A DNA stretch of 7,109 bases from an uncultured Marvinbryantia sp. GTDB lineage: Bacteria; Bacillota; Clostridia; Lachnospirales; Lachnospiraceae. The DNA lies in the NCBI GenBank assembly GCA_934408725.1, contig CAKRVB010000055.1, positions 1-7,109 on the forward strand, given 5' to 3'. The translations under genes and the position numbers were made by a program. The notes under the pieces were generated by a model that had not been told where the DNA came from, ran no database searches, and worked only from the letters and a program-made list of their open reading frames with translations. Each line of letters starts with the position of its first letter. Position 1 is the first letter of the stretch. Below, piece after piece: positions 7,033-7,109 of this stretch.

Positions 7033-7109
7033 ATGAAACTTCATGCGTCCGGGGAGGACTACCTGGAAACCATCCTTGTTCTCCAAAAGAAACGCGGTAT
7101 GGTGCGCTC
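7033..7109 (+). CDS. DtxR/MntR-family metal-dependent repressor, N-terminal fragment (3' truncated)
   Basis: Twenty-five codons are visible before the window ends. The residues MKLHASGEDYLETILVLQKK followed by RGMVR match the first helix of DtxR/MntR-type regulators, where an S-x-EDYLE-x-I-x-x-L motif precedes the winged helix-turn-helix. These proteins bind Fe(II) or Mn(II) and repress metal uptake genes. The start is supported by AAGGGAG (7019-7025), 7 bases before ATG. The gene follows the last transporter gene by 24 bases with no terminator or clear promoter between, so it is probably the last or a late gene of the operon and could repress it in a feedback loop. The metal-binding and dimerization parts are not in the window. 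Family call rests on a short but characteristic segment. Confidence 0.8.
   Translation, partial: MKLHASGEDYLETILVLQKKRGMVR

Overview
The window looks like part of a low- to mid-GC Gram-positive genome, most likely Firmicutes/Clostridia. It has strong AGGAGG ribosome binding sites, tight ATGA gene overlaps, a group II-type ECF transporter with fused ATPases, and an AraC regulator that ends in an intrinsic terminator. No rRNA, tRNA or mobility gene is visible, so genus and chromosomal or mobile location cannot be decided from the sequence.

Layout, all on the + strand. The 3' part of an AraC-family activator gene (3-503, its start lies before the window) ends in a rho-independent terminator (491-524). 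A 129-base intergenic region follows. Its last third holds a cluster of small inverted repeats around a TATACT box. An apparent five-gene operon then runs from 633 to 7008: an ECF S component of the Trep_Strep/MptD type, an ECF T component, a fused double ATPase, and two exporter-fold half-transporters of the YbtP/YbtQ (IrtAB) type. After 24 bases a DtxR/MntR-type metalloregulator begins at 7033 and runs off the end of the window.

Reading: S, T and the double ATPase together form one complete ECF importer. The two half-transporters form a probable heterodimer resembling pairs that import ferric siderophores despite having an exporter fold. An AraC activator on one side and a DtxR-type repressor on the other resemble the control logic of siderophore loci such as yersiniabactin (YbtA plus iron repression), and from memory the gene set recalls the transport part of the equibactin locus of Streptococcus equi. 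The most economical hypothesis is a metal or metallophore uptake cassette in which two mechanistically different ABC systems are co-expressed. The substrate of either system is not readable from sequence, and no siderophore synthesis gene is in the window.
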